This document shows positions 27,201 through 37,126 of a DNA stretch of 64,000 nt, piece after piece. This DNA comes from Globodera rostochiensis (taxonomy: Eukaryota > Nematoda > Chromadorea > Rhabditida > Heteroderidae). How positions within the stretch are numbered: position 1 is the stretch's first letter; each line of letters begins with the position of its first letter. The stretch is taken from assembly GCA_018350325.1 (NCBI GenBank), contig JAEVLN010000044.1, forward strand, positions 150,668 through 214,667, read 5' to 3'. Made by a program: the position numbers and the translations under genes. The notes under the pieces are model-generated. The model was not told the DNA's origin. It did no database searches and saw only the letters and a list, made by a program, of their open reading frames with translations.

Positions 27201-29364
27201 AAAAACAAAGCGTCGGATAAAAGTGAAATCCGTCACTTTGTTGCGTTCAATACGATTCTGGTCTTAACTATTTAAATTTGTTTCAATATTTAAGATTTTA
27301 GTCTGTGCTTCTTAGTTCTGCGGGTCTCAAAAACGGTAATAACAAATTAAAAAATGGCAAAGAGGACATTGAGCCAGTCGACAATAATGGCAAGATGGAA
27401 AAAACGCAAATGACTGAGGCAGATTTTAACACAGCGAATTTCGTGGTTGAACAATTGGAGATTCAGGTTGGTTGGTAGCTGGTGGCATGCTTTTGAAACT
27501 CCAGAACGGCGGAAACTCTCAGTTAAAATCAGATTGCAGAGCCATGAGATCTGGAGATAATATAAATGTATCTTTTTCAACTTTAATTTAATCCCGTAGA
27601 CGTTGGCGGATGTGTTGGAAAAAATGCGAACCGATGGATTGATTATCAAAAGGCGCTGTTTCGATATGAGACAATCATTGGGCGTAAAAGGCAAAACAAC
27701 GGCGGAAACAGTTTTATTGTTAGCCGAAGAAACTCAAAACAGTGGGGAGGAGATGGAGGTGTCCAATGCGGGGGAAACGTTAGAAGTTGGGCAACAATGT
27801 CCTCGAGTGGATGCGGGCAACGAGTCGCCCTATGCACTTAACGAAGGGAGCCCGCAGAAATTGGGCGGCATTCAGATGGGAAACGAATGGCCGACTCAAT
27901 TGAGATGCTCGCAATTGTAGCTTCGGCAAATAAATATTGTAATTAGTCTGTCTTTTTATTTAGTTATCAGCACTTCTTTCAACCGGAATACCATAGAAAT
28001 TTGTATGAGTCGCTTTCCTACGAGTATTCCCACGCTGCTATGAATCATCGGTCTCCGCATGATTTTGGGAACTACGAATGTCCGGGCCAACTATTAACGC
28101 TTGCAAATTATTTATGTCAAAATCTTGATGAGGTATACAAATACCTTTTTAATTGAAATTTTGCTTAGTTTTCAATTGAAACTTTGGTGCCGAACTCGAT
28201 TAAAGAGCTGTTTTGTACGCAAGGCTCGACGAGTGACGATGGATTGGGTCCGGAATTTGAAGGAAGCGATGTCTTCGAAGTATAAACACGTCCATGTTCT
28301 GATTTCAGACTTTATATTTTAGCATTTCACCGCAAGTGCAACAAAACAACTTCGCTACTTAGAGAACACCGAATTGCGATTGGAGCTACTCAAAGTTCGA
28401 CCCGAGCCTAAACACATTTGTATCGACACTCTCATCCAATCTCTGCCCGATCCGGAACGTCTTGTCTCTGTCCAAATTGTACCTCAGAGCAAAATGCCCG
28501 AAAAAACAACAGCTGAATGTGCTGCAAAAAACTCAAACAAAAGAAATGAACGTGTTAATGGGAAAAACAGCGTCGGGCAAATTGAAATGCAAATAAATGA
28601 ACAATTGTCCAGTTGCGGGGATTGCTGCAAAAAACTGTTTGATTTGGTAGACCAGGCTGGAGATATTGGAGTGTCGGAGGAGGAATTGAAGGTGATAGAC
28701 TGTCTCTTTCGAACCATCGGGAATCAAACAAACTTTTGAATTTAGGAACGATTAGATGTTTACGGTTTCGATGCAGAAACGGTTAAACGTGATTTACGTG
28801 TATTGGTTCAATCGGCCGACATAATCATTTGCGGCATCGATAAAAGGCGATACGTCAGTGCACGTAATGGTAACTTGTGGTTAGTCCGAACCCGGGATGG
28901 CCAAGGGTTTGTGCCGAGACCCTGGGTGTTTCCATCTGGCCGAGTTAACTGGAAGATCCTCAAGTTGGTTTTATATTTTGAGTAATACGGGCTTTCATGG
29001 CAATTCCTTCAGATGGATGCTTGAGGGCGTGTTTTCCGTCGTCTTTAACCGTTCCGGTCTCACTGTGCAGGAATTGGTCTCACATTTTTCGGCCGTTATG
29101 CAACCCGCACTCACTGTTGAAGTCGTTCAAATACTTTCTGAGCTCGGTTGTTTGTCGTTTTGCGAGAAAACTCTGGCAGAAACGCACAAATTAAATCCAT
29201 TTTTGAGTAATAGTTAAAAATTTATGCATTGTTTTTAGCAATCTTTTACAGGGTTTGGCAAGGCGCAAACTGTCAGCTTTGTCAAAACAAACACTGATGG
29301 ATTGGAAAGATTTGTTTTGTTCAATGAATTTAAGTTAAAACCATTTTTAGATTTGATAAAATAA
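24283..29364 (+). CDS. GTF3C1: TFIIIC largest subunit, B-block binding (GTF3C1)
   Basis: Largest subunit of transcription factor TFIIIC, which recognises the B-box of tRNA genes and recruits TFIIIB for RNA polymerase III. ATG at 24283 gives MGKMESGDESNEAIDVEGIS. Winged-helix-like parts include GMEGVDRYEISKRLGINAKK, GVALAEFYNHFKQLTGVDCP and LRISDVTLKRLVRILEYIYQ. A central region has SRFTQRERDM then RACSFFLNPVTRFWPNPKVM and ESRTKTTYSLMASGVREVRS. The C-terminal part is conserved with the human protein: NLWLVRTRDGQGFVPRPWVF, then MLEGVFSVVFNRSGLTVQEL and VEVVQILSELGCLSFCEK. The last exon ends at TAA 29362-29364 (TNTDGLERFVLFNEFKLKPF). It has about 15 exons, shorter than the human protein. TIMELESS starts 160 bp downstream. 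Confidence 0.85.
24930..25235. mobile_element. Worn Merlin-like MITE in a GTF3C1 intron
   Basis: Opposed arms TAGGGGCATTTGAGGGCGTAG / CTACGCTCCCCGAATACCC and CCCGTACCCGAATTCGAATA resemble the subterminal parts of the other foldback elements. Tips and duplication are not recognisable. Confidence 0.5.
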
Positions 29365-29523
29365 TCATTCAATTTCGTCCCTTTCATACTTTAAAAAAAT
29401 ATACCGTTGTTATTTTGCACTTTTCGTTTTGCAACCTTATAATCATTTCTTTTGGTGTTCAGTACTATTTGGATTTGTTTAATCGTTTAATCAACATTTC
29501 ATATTTTTTTTTTGCTCTTTTGA

Positions 29524-32500
29524 ATGACGGCATCAGTTGAGCGTGAAGTTCAGTCCCTCATTAACACGATCGGATTCCTCGATGGCGACGTTTATTACCC
29601 AGAGCCAGATTGTTTTCGTAGGAACCACTTTATGAAAGTTAATTTTGCTACGCGTAGACATTCAGAGAACGTGAGGGATTTGATACGGTGCCTTCATCGG
29701 GATGGCCGTGAGTTGACGGTCAGAAGGCTGTGCATGGAGCATAACATTGTGAAGAATGACCTCGTCCCCATTCTCAAGTCGGAGACGTCAGAAGAATTGT
29801 TTGATGCCGCGCTTCGGTAGTTTTTAGTTATTTTTATGTCATTTCTTTAACGAATTGCAAAACCTTTATCTAAAACAACGGAACAGCTTATCGCTTAGCT
29901 TCGGTGGATTTGTAAATTGACTGCGGGCGTGGGTTTCAAAATATTAGAGTCATTGCTCGTTTCAGAATTTGTGTGATTCTATGTCAGCCGACTTTGTTGG
30001 CATTCGGCGGCAAATTGCCTGAGGAAGACGATTTTAACGGATGGCAAATATTCTACGAATTGGAAACATCGCTTGTCCGTTCATTGACCGCTTTTACCGA
30101 TGTTTCAATTTTCAAAATCTTTTGCAGTTACATCAAACGATATTTCGACAAGGTCCAGAAAAAAAGGGATGCTAATTGTATTTCTATTCTATTTTTAGGA
30201 TTGGGAGGACAGAAGTGAGAAGCAGCGACTGTTAATTGAGCGGATTTTTGTGCTTTTCCGTTACATTTTCAGTATTGGAGTGGAAAGCTCAAAATATTCT
30301 TCGGTGGGCTATGAATTCAAAGACTCATATTTATTCGTTCTTCAGGTTCCCGAAGTGGATTATTACGATCGCGAAAAAGTGATCCAGAGCTTTTTCTCGT
30401 CTGGCCTCGATGCAGTCTTTCTAAAGCTGTCAAACAACTCAACTGAGCGTGAATTCTGTTGTTATATTGTTTCAATTTTGGCTCTAATTTTCGGTACTCT
30501 GGTAAGTCGTTGAACTGAACGAGGCCAAATGCGAGGGTTTAGAATAGTTTTAGCATTGGAAAAAGGGAATTCCGAATGTTGTTTTGTATTTATGTCCACC
30601 TATCATTTTGGATAATGCTTTTTTTTGGGATCCTTTGGCTGTCGCCCGAGGGGACGATGACCTTGCAAGAAATAAATTGGAGGAAAATGTGCACTTCGAG
30701 AGGGATGAAACAGCCAAAATAGAACTGGTAAAACATGAGGAGTCGAACAAAAGGTGTTCAATTTAACCATTTGGATGAATTATATTGACTGTTTAGGCTA
30801 GCGAACCGGAGGAATTTTTTGTTGGGGACTTTTGCGTTAAAGGGAGTGAAGGCTTTCAATTCGGAGAACGATTTTGTGCTCAGAGGGGCATTAGCAAGCA
30901 AAGAAAATGAGTCGTCTCTCACAGCAGCGCATTTAAAAACGATTTCACAAAGAAAGCGACCGAAAAAAATGCCAAGAACTCGGCGAGTGAATGACTTTGA
31001 AGGACGCCTATCGGAGAAACAAACGGCCAACATGCAGCAGTTGGCGCCGGAGGCGATGCTTTCTCTAAAAGGATTTTGTTGGCGGTTACTCACCGAAGAT
31101 CGCTACAACAAATTGATGAGGATGACCAGAGAAATCGTATATTAAACGGACTGATTCCTTAACTTAAGCTCGAATGGAAATGCGTTTTCTTAAGGCTTTC
31201 ATCGGTTCCGACCGTCACCACTCTCGAAATAAACTGAATGAGCTGCATTTCCTCAATTTGGCCACTTTCGCCATTGCTTTTGCTCGCCACAGTCACATTT
31301 CATGCCAAAATGTGTCCGCCACTTTCTCCGTTGAGTTCTTTCACATGATCACTTCATTCATGACAAATTGCTTCGACCTGATGAAGACGGACCGCCAATC
31401 CGTCAGAAAATATGCGCTTTATGCTCAACATGCAATCAGCACTTTCAAGGAGATGATGATAATGTATGGACTTCGATAAGTTCAAAAAAAAATGGAATCT
31501 GTGATGGCTTTCGTGTGAAAGCCCCAAATAATTTTTGCCTATGTCCGATTATGTTTTGATTGTGCACTTCAATATAGGCTCAACTCCATTTCAAATTCAA
31601 ACTTTGCTGTTGAGAAGGATTACTTCGTGCAATTCTGCCAACAAATTTTTCAACTCGAGGAGTACCGGGAATTGGCCGGTGGCACTTTGGCACATCTGTC
31701 GCCGGCTGGCACAACCAACAAAATGCTGCAGGATTTGGTTGTTGCTAACCATTATTTTCTTCATGTCATGGAGAAAAACGTGAAAAGGGGCGAACTGAGC
31801 AAAATTCGGAAGAGAAAAGGGCAGCGAAGGCAGCGGGAAAAGAAACGGCGAGAGCAGGGCGAGTTGGTGGAGGTGTGAAGAAGAAGTTCCTAATTTAGTG
31901 AAGCTGCTCACCAATTCGATTAACACGGAAAAATTGAACGAACTTTGGGCAGAGATAAGCGGGGAACTGTCCGACACGCTCATCGGCGAACTGTGCCTGA
32001 ACGAGGAAGCCAACCCGATAAACTCTCTCCTCAACGGGGACGACGACCAATTGCAGTCAGACAGCCCCTTTCCTTGCAATTGCGCGGAACTTTAATCTTT
32101 TTAGGGCATTTGCATTGCTTCGAGTGCAGCAATCGTTGCGCAGTAAACTAATTGCCGACGCGGTATTTAATCATTTCTTTAATTTTTTTGGATTTGGGTT
32201 GGATGAAAACTTTCTTTGTAAAAAGGCGACCTCTGGCTTCGTTTACAATTTAAACAAAAGAATTGCTGGGCTTCCCAACTGATCCAATAATTGCTATAAA
32301 CACAAAGCTCTGGGTCGCTTAAGCGCTCTGTGGCGAAACAACAAAATGTTTATTTATTTTAATTGCATTAATTTCCCCAAAGGTCGGACTTTACCGGAAC
32401 GGCCGCGTGCTTTGGCCGGAGACGGGCACTTTTGGGGATGACCAAACATCGATCGAAGACGAGTTCATCGCTCTGCAAGAGATATTCCAAGCCGACATGA

Positions 32501-33167
32501 GCAAAATCAATGAATTGTACGGCAGGGCACTTGCCGAGGCGTACGGGGACGGCGGAAAGAGGGAGGAAGCGATTGGCGGGACGGGCGATGACGAAGAGGA
32601 GGAGGAGGCTGAAGGGGAAGGGCATTTTGATGACTCAATGGAGGAGGAAACGAATTTCGATGTGGCAGAGAGTGATTTCGACTTTTGCCAATTTTTGTCT
32701 TCCTTTGCGACGCCTTCCGTCGTAAATTGGTGGGGGAAATCGCGCATAAATCCATTAGAGTCAGAACTCTTAAAGGTACATTTTCGGCCTCAAAAGTTAC
32801 CGCACAAATCCCCAAGAAGTCAATTTGGCAATTCTAAAAATGTTCCACCGAATTGCATTCGAAGTGAAGAGTCCGGTCCGACTTTATCAGGTTCCAGTAT
32901 ATTAAATTCGTAAACCTTTTTTTCACCCTCTAGGCTTCGCTTTTTAAAATATTTGACGAAGTTGGCCGGGAAATCAACAACAAATACCCCGACAAAGAAG
33001 GAAGAAGCGCCCACCCCCACTTTAAACTGTTCGAATTCGGCCACCACTTGCTTAGGCGGTTCTTCTCACATTTTAAGCAGCGGGGAGGGGGGGAGACAAT
33101 TTGCGAATTGCTCTTTCTGAAGAATGCGAGAGAGGCTCAGGAAATCGAAAACGGACCGACGGATTGA
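29524..33167 (+). CDS. tim-1: TIMELESS (TIM-1/Tof1/Swi1) fork-protection protein
   Basis: Nuclear protein that with TIPIN stabilises replication forks and supports cohesion and checkpoint signalling. ATG at 29524: MTASVEREVQSLINTIGFLD, GDVYYPEPDCFRRNHF and ENVRDLIRCLHRDGRE match the TIMELESS N terminus. The next blocks are ICVILCQPTLLAFGGKLPEE, DWEDRSEKQRLLIERIFVLF, KRPKKMPRTRRVNDFEG and FCQQIFQLEEYRELAGGTLA. A basic segment KIRKRKGQRRQREKKRREQG follows. The C-terminal half has AFALLRVQQSLRSKLIADA, VGLYRNGRVLWPETGTFG, an acidic stretch at about 32570-32650, SDFDFCQFLSSFATPSVVNW and LFKIFDEVGREINNKYPDKE. It ends LLFLKNAREAQEIENGPTD, stop 33165-33167. About ten exons. The order of blocks matches the animal protein, so it appears complete. 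Confidence 0.88.
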
Positions 33168-33287
33168 TTGTCTTTGACACGTAAAGTGTGTGAAGTGACC
33201 ATTCCCCGTTATTTATTTCATCCTTTTGCATTTCGCTTTTGGCCCTTTGTGCTATTAAATCATTCGGTAGAATAACACTTTATACAT

Positions 33288-34013
33288 ATGACAGTTTTTG
33301 TTCCAAATATCGCAATTTTATACATTAAATCCATTTTTGTTTATCGAGACCGCTTTGAATTCTTTTTTAACCCAGCCTCTAAAACTTGGTCTATTTGGTT
33401 GTACATATGGAGAAAAGTTATGGTGTGCTGTGCTGGAATGGCCTGGTTTTGTTTTGATCAGAATTGGGTGATCTCGGCCGCTTCAGCCCCGCCTGAGGCT
33501 GGGCCGATTCATTTGGATGCATCGGAATCCGTCCGATACCCACAGAAAAAGGCGGGAAATAGAGGAATTCCGGACCTAAAATTATCGGAAAACCCCGCAA
33601 TTATTTGGAGAGCCCTAACACTGAAATTTCAAATTTGCTTTGCAGGGCGAAACGACGTTTTGTCTAAACGCTTCACAATGTTTTTTCTGATGACTCCTTT
33701 GATCACTTATGCGGTAATTGCCTTCACCACCGTTTTGTTCTTTTATTACGGCGTTTTCCGTCCTCTGTGCTCTCTGCTCCGTTTCTTTGTCTCTCTCTTC
33801 TATTACGCCGTCATGTTGGCTGGTTTTTACTTCCTCTTCTCTACATTTTGGCCCCCCTCGAAGTCCGATCAGATGGACGCTATCGGGCGAAACGATTCAT
33901 TGTCCGGTGATGTTGGACAGGCACTGCGAGGCTTAGGCATCGACTTTCTGTTTAAAGCGGTCAAAGGGACGCTGAAAGCGGTGGCCAGTTTTGTCGTGAC
34001 CGTTTTGGACTGA
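33288..34013 (+). CDS. Multi-pass membrane protein of unknown function
   Basis: Open frame of 241 codons. The C-terminal half is the convincing part: after an acceptor-like TTTGCAG at about 33645 it reads RNDVLSKRFTMFFLMTPLIT, AVIAFTTVLFFYYGVFRPLC and LLRFFVSLFYYAVMLAGFYF. That gives two to three hydrophobic helices, followed by an amphipathic tail GLGIDFLFKAVKGTLKAVAS. The N-terminal part (33288-33640) may be partly intron or UTR; ATG at 33679 or an upstream exon could be the true start. It lies 120 bp after the TIMELESS stop on the same strand. No family recognised. Confidence 0.5.
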   Translation: MTVFVPNIAILYIKSIFVYRDRFEFFFNPASKTWSIWLYIWRKVMVCCAGMAWFCFDQNWVISAASAPPEAGPIHLDASESVRYPQKKAGNRGIPDLKLSENPAIIWRALTLKFQICFAGRNDVLSKRFTMFFLMTPLITYAVIAFTTVLFFYYGVFRPLCSLLRFFVSLFYYAVMLAGFYFLFSTFWPPSKSDQMDAIGRNDSLSGDVGQALRGLGIDFLFKAVKGTLKAVASFVVTVLD

Positions 34014-34540
34014 TTTGTGAGGTGGGTGATCGGTGAATAAACAATTCGTCATATATTGTACGTTATGTTGAAAGAATTTGGTTCCCGGTCGGATCGAAAT
34101 TTCTTTGTCCTTGCAGAATTGCTTCCCTTGTGACATTCTCCTCGCTTTGTGATCAATGCCGCTTCAACTATTAAAGTTGTTTTGGATGTAATGACAGGAA
34201 TCGCTTGCCCGTTTGCTGGCATCTTTACTGTCCTCAAATATATCTAGAGCCCGGACAGGATTTTCCAAGACTCCTGGCTGATCCTGGTCTGCATCAAGGA
34301 TCAGGATATCCTGAAAACCAGGATTTTTATCCCGGTAAATCCTGATCTTGGTCATTTCCGAAATCCTGATCCGGAGTTTTTCAAAAATCCGGACTCTAAA
34401 TATATCTCACCCATTTTTCACGTTTTTGACTGTTTTTCGATGTGTAAATGACATTGTTTTAAGGTGATTTTTAGTTTTGTCTTGATTTGTTTGAAAATTA
34501 TATTTACATATCTTTGTTGGATGTCATGCAGCGTTTTTGA
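34014..34540. other. Intergenic with short dispersed repeats
   Basis: No gene seen. Between about 34250 and 34390 the motif AATCCTGATC or its complement GATCAGGAT occurs several times in both orientations (GGATCAGGATATCCTGAAAA), giving a locally palindromic stretch. Confidence 0.5.
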
Positions 34541-34629
34541 GAACAAATGAGTGGGCTTCCAACAGACGAACAGCGCAAAGAAAGAGTTGAAGTCTAATCG
34601 GTACTTGGAGAGGTTGCTGACCAATCAAC

Positions 34630-35115
34630 GGAAGTTAATGCCATTGCTGGTGATGACCCATCGGAAGTTAATGCCATTGCTGGTGATGACCCATCGGAAG
34701 TTAATGCCATTGCTGGTGATGACCCATCGGAAGTTAATGCCATTGCTGGTGATGACCCATCGGAAGTTAATGCCATTGCTGGTGATGACCCATCGGAAGT
34801 TAATGCCATTGCTGGTGATGACCCATCGGAAGTTAATGCCATTGCTGGTGATGACCCATCGGAAGTTAATGCCATTGCTGGTGATGACCCATCGGAAGTT
34901 AATGCCATTGCTGGTGATGACCCATCGGAAGTTAATGCCATTGCTGGTGATGACCCATCGGAAGTTAATGCCATTGCTGTGATGACCCATCGGAAGTTAA
35001 TGCCATTGCTGTGATGACCCATCGGAAGTTAATGCCATTGCTGGTGATGACCCATCGGAAGTTAATGCCATTGCTGTGATGACCCATCGGAAGTTAATGC
35101 CATTGCTGGTGATGC
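34630..35115 (+). repeat. 33-bp coding minisatellite, about 14-15 units
   Basis: Units are almost identical (GGAAGTTAATGCCATTGCTG as core), which suggests recent expansion or homogenisation. Because 33 is a multiple of three, three frames stay open (EVNAIAGDDPS, RKLMPLLVMTH and, on the other strand, MALTSDGSSPA). The first is preferred, as it joins to non-repetitive charged sequence at the 3' side. Confidence 0.85.
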
Positions 35116-35269
35116 CGCTTCTTCCGATGCCTTGTCAATGGCTGCCGATGACAGGGAAGAGGGCAAAAACAACAAAGAAGCCCTGAAGGAGTTGATGGCG
35201 CAGTTGAAGAAGGCGAGCGAGAAAAAGCGGAATTCTTCAGGCACTGACCTCCCCTTCAGTTTGGCAACC

Positions 35270-35365
35270 AAATGTTCGAATTCTGGTCCGGGGTTCGGAA
35301 TTGGTTGTAACAGAGGTCAGAATTGGATTCTTCGACCCCAAAAACCTCCAAATAATAATCACTGA
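35270..35365. mobile_element. Half of a Merlin-like MITE
   Basis: TGTTCGAATTCTGGTCCGGG then GGTTCGGAATTGGT and AGGTCAGAATTGGATTC match one arm of the foldback family. No second arm or duplication. Confidence 0.5.
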
Positions 35366-35754
35366 CGCATTTTCCGGGAGCCAAAGTAACAATCTTGTTG
35401 GAAAATTGACATTTCTGCTCATAAAACCATTTCTGGCACTTTCCTTCCCAATGTAACGATAAATGCAGACACTTGCAGTGTCACCGCTGTTATTGACATT
35501 ATTCGCGTGGTCCGCCATCCCCCTCCAGCCCGACTAATGGCCAGGTTCTTCCCAAGTCCGTATCGTCCAGTCCCTTCTCTGTGGATGGGTGTCTGATGCT
35601 GGGGAACCGTTATGGTGACGTTGAACAGCTTGCCAATCTGTCAACCATTCCATTTCTTTATGAAAGCTGTCCCTTTTTCTGATTTGGTTGGGCCAAGTCA
35701 AAGTTGGGATTGGGAGCTCCCCAATCCCCCCAGTAAAGAATAGGCAAAATGGTA

Positions 35755-35826
35755 ACCCCGGGTGGGACTCGAACCCACGTCCTTCACCCAATCCGTGGGC
35801 AGCTCTTTCAACTGAGCTACCGGGGC
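35755..35826 (-). tRNA. tRNA-like sequence (pseudo-tRNA or SINE head)
   Basis: On the minus strand: acceptor strand GCCCCGG pairs with CCGGGGT; D-arm GCTC-AGTTGAAA-GAGC; T-arm GTGGG-TTCGAGT-CCCAC with a perfect B box (GGTTCGAGTCC) and a good A box (TAGCTCAGTTGA). The 17-nt anticodon arm (GCCCACGGATTGGGTGA) pairs poorly, so I cannot assign an anticodon. This fits a tRNA-derived pseudogene or SINE better than a working tRNA. It appears to lie in an intron of, or next to, the minus-strand cysteine-rich gene. Confidence 0.55.
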
Positions 35827-35869
35827 GCCCCACTCGCTCAAATCCTTACACCCCCCCCCCCCCGCTTAC

Positions 35870-36801
35870 CTCACTCGCGTCCATTCTGTTGCACAGATTG
35901 TTGTCGGAACAACAACAGAAACGGGTGTTGAAAAGACGGCTCGGGTCCAATCTTCTGAATTTGGGTTCTGTGGAGGCCTCTCCCCCACACTCACTCCGAT
36001 ATCAACTTATTCCGGAAGGTCTGCGCCACCGCCGCGTCCAACTCGTTCAAGTGGAGGCAGGCCCGCTCTTCCGGCCAAAGGCCTCGACTTACGCAATGCT
36101 CTGCCAAAAGAGAGGACAATTCAATTCAATTCAATGAGAGGGGGAGAGGAGGGGGGGGGGGGGGTCTCACGACGGTGGACACAGAAGCGGTCGAAATAAT
36201 GGGAGAGTGATTCGTCGTTGGCCGGATTTGTCGGGGCCGATTGGTGCAAGGAGTAATACTCGCCGAAGCAAATCTTTGGGGAAAGGGCGGGCTCAAAAGC
36301 AATTGCTGGAGATGTCGGCATTTCCATAATGTTCGGGTGGGTATCCCCGGCAGCCCTCTGACCTCTTCCGGCCCACAGATGTTCTCTCGGCTCGGGTTGA
36401 CTGCCTGGGAATTGTAGCAGATCATTGCCACTGATAGTGAAAGTGCCGGTAGTGAGAGGAGGAGAAGTGGCGGTGCGGTGAGGGGACGGACAGTGTGGAA
36501 CGGTGACGGCATAAGTGCGTCGGAGGGGAAAATGGCACAACGGAGGAGGGGGGGGGGAGCGGGAAGGTAACCCTCCGGGGGAGGTCCCCCCCCCCCCCCC
36601 CCCCCCCCCGACGTCAATTGGACATTTAGCCGAAGGACGCATCCCGGCCGACGGCAGAGTTACAGGGGTGGAAAATCGTCGGCACCAGTGCCGTCGGGGA
36701 TGAGATGTCGCCATGTGAACGGATAAGTGAATTTGGCACCATAAACGCCGTTGGAAGAGCCCATTCAAAAGTTTCCCAATTAAATTAGTGCACCGAAGCA
36801 A
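35870..36801 (-). CDS. Putative secreted or membrane protein with CCCS...LCN motif
   Basis: Exons on the minus strand: about 36801-36140 with TISGNDLLQFPGSQPEPREH, then ALSPKICFGEYYSLHQSAPT and DESLSHYFDRFCVHR. Next, about 36092-35985, HCVSRGLWPEERACLHLNEL and DAAVAQTFRNKLISE to a GTGAGT donor. Then, about 35968-35876, FNTRFCCCSDNNLCNRMDAS. CCCS-x(2-3)-LCN is the closing motif of three-finger ectodomains of the activin-receptor/ET type, common in nematode secreted proteins. Poly-G/C runs at 36146-36162 and 36587-36609 make the frame through the 5' exon unsure. No signal peptide identified. The 3' end is unresolved; an open stretch at 35518-35440 (CIYRYIGKESARNGFMSRNV) may belong to it. Confidence 0.4.
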
Positions 36802-37126
36802 TTCAATGGCAGAATGACGACCACAACAACGCCAGGCGCCCTGCCCTCTCCGCTTCCGTCTCTGATCGATTGCCCCCCCCCCCGGCGATGTGCCCCAAAG
36901 GGAACAAACAGCTGTTTTAAAGTGACTCTTCCCGCATTCTCCCGCTCATCCCACGCCCCCCCCCCCAAAACAATGGACGACGATCGATGCTTTGGCCGAG
37001 CTTTGGATGGATCATTGGATCAATTCCCACCGACCCGGCCCTTCCGTTCCAACTCCCACGGGTTGGACTTCTAAACAAAACAATTCTTATCTTAAAATCG
37101 TCTTTTCCAAAGCTTTATTTTTAACA
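36802..37126. other. Intergenic between divergent genes
   Basis: 325 bp with two C runs (36874-36883, 36956-36966) and no supported ORF. Probably the shared upstream region of the cysteine-rich gene and the coiled-coil/NHL gene. Confidence 0.45.

Larger units (their letters stand above)
34541..35365 (+). pseudogene. Tandem-repeat coding sequence (11-residue unit EVNAIAGDDPS), frame broken
   Basis: ATG at 34547 reads MSGLPTDEQRKERVEV, then an in-frame TAA. The same frame continues as GEVADQSTEVNAIAGDDPS and about ten nearly identical 33-bp units. Three later units lack one G (GCTGTGATGACC instead of GCTGGTGATGACC, near 34978, 35010 and 35075). The frame is lost and a TGA appears between the first two deletions; after the third the original frame returns as GDAASSDALSMAADDREEGK, NNKEALKELMAQLKKASEKK. 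The final codons run into a Merlin-like half-element at about 35270-35365. Either the gene is decayed or the one-base gaps are consensus errors in a repeat. No function is recognised. Confidence 0.5.

Noticed and set aside
35534..35833. Minus-strand ORF GRPGSSVERAAHGLGEGRGFE
   Set aside because: This is the common false translation of a tRNA-like sequence; the A and B boxes explain it.
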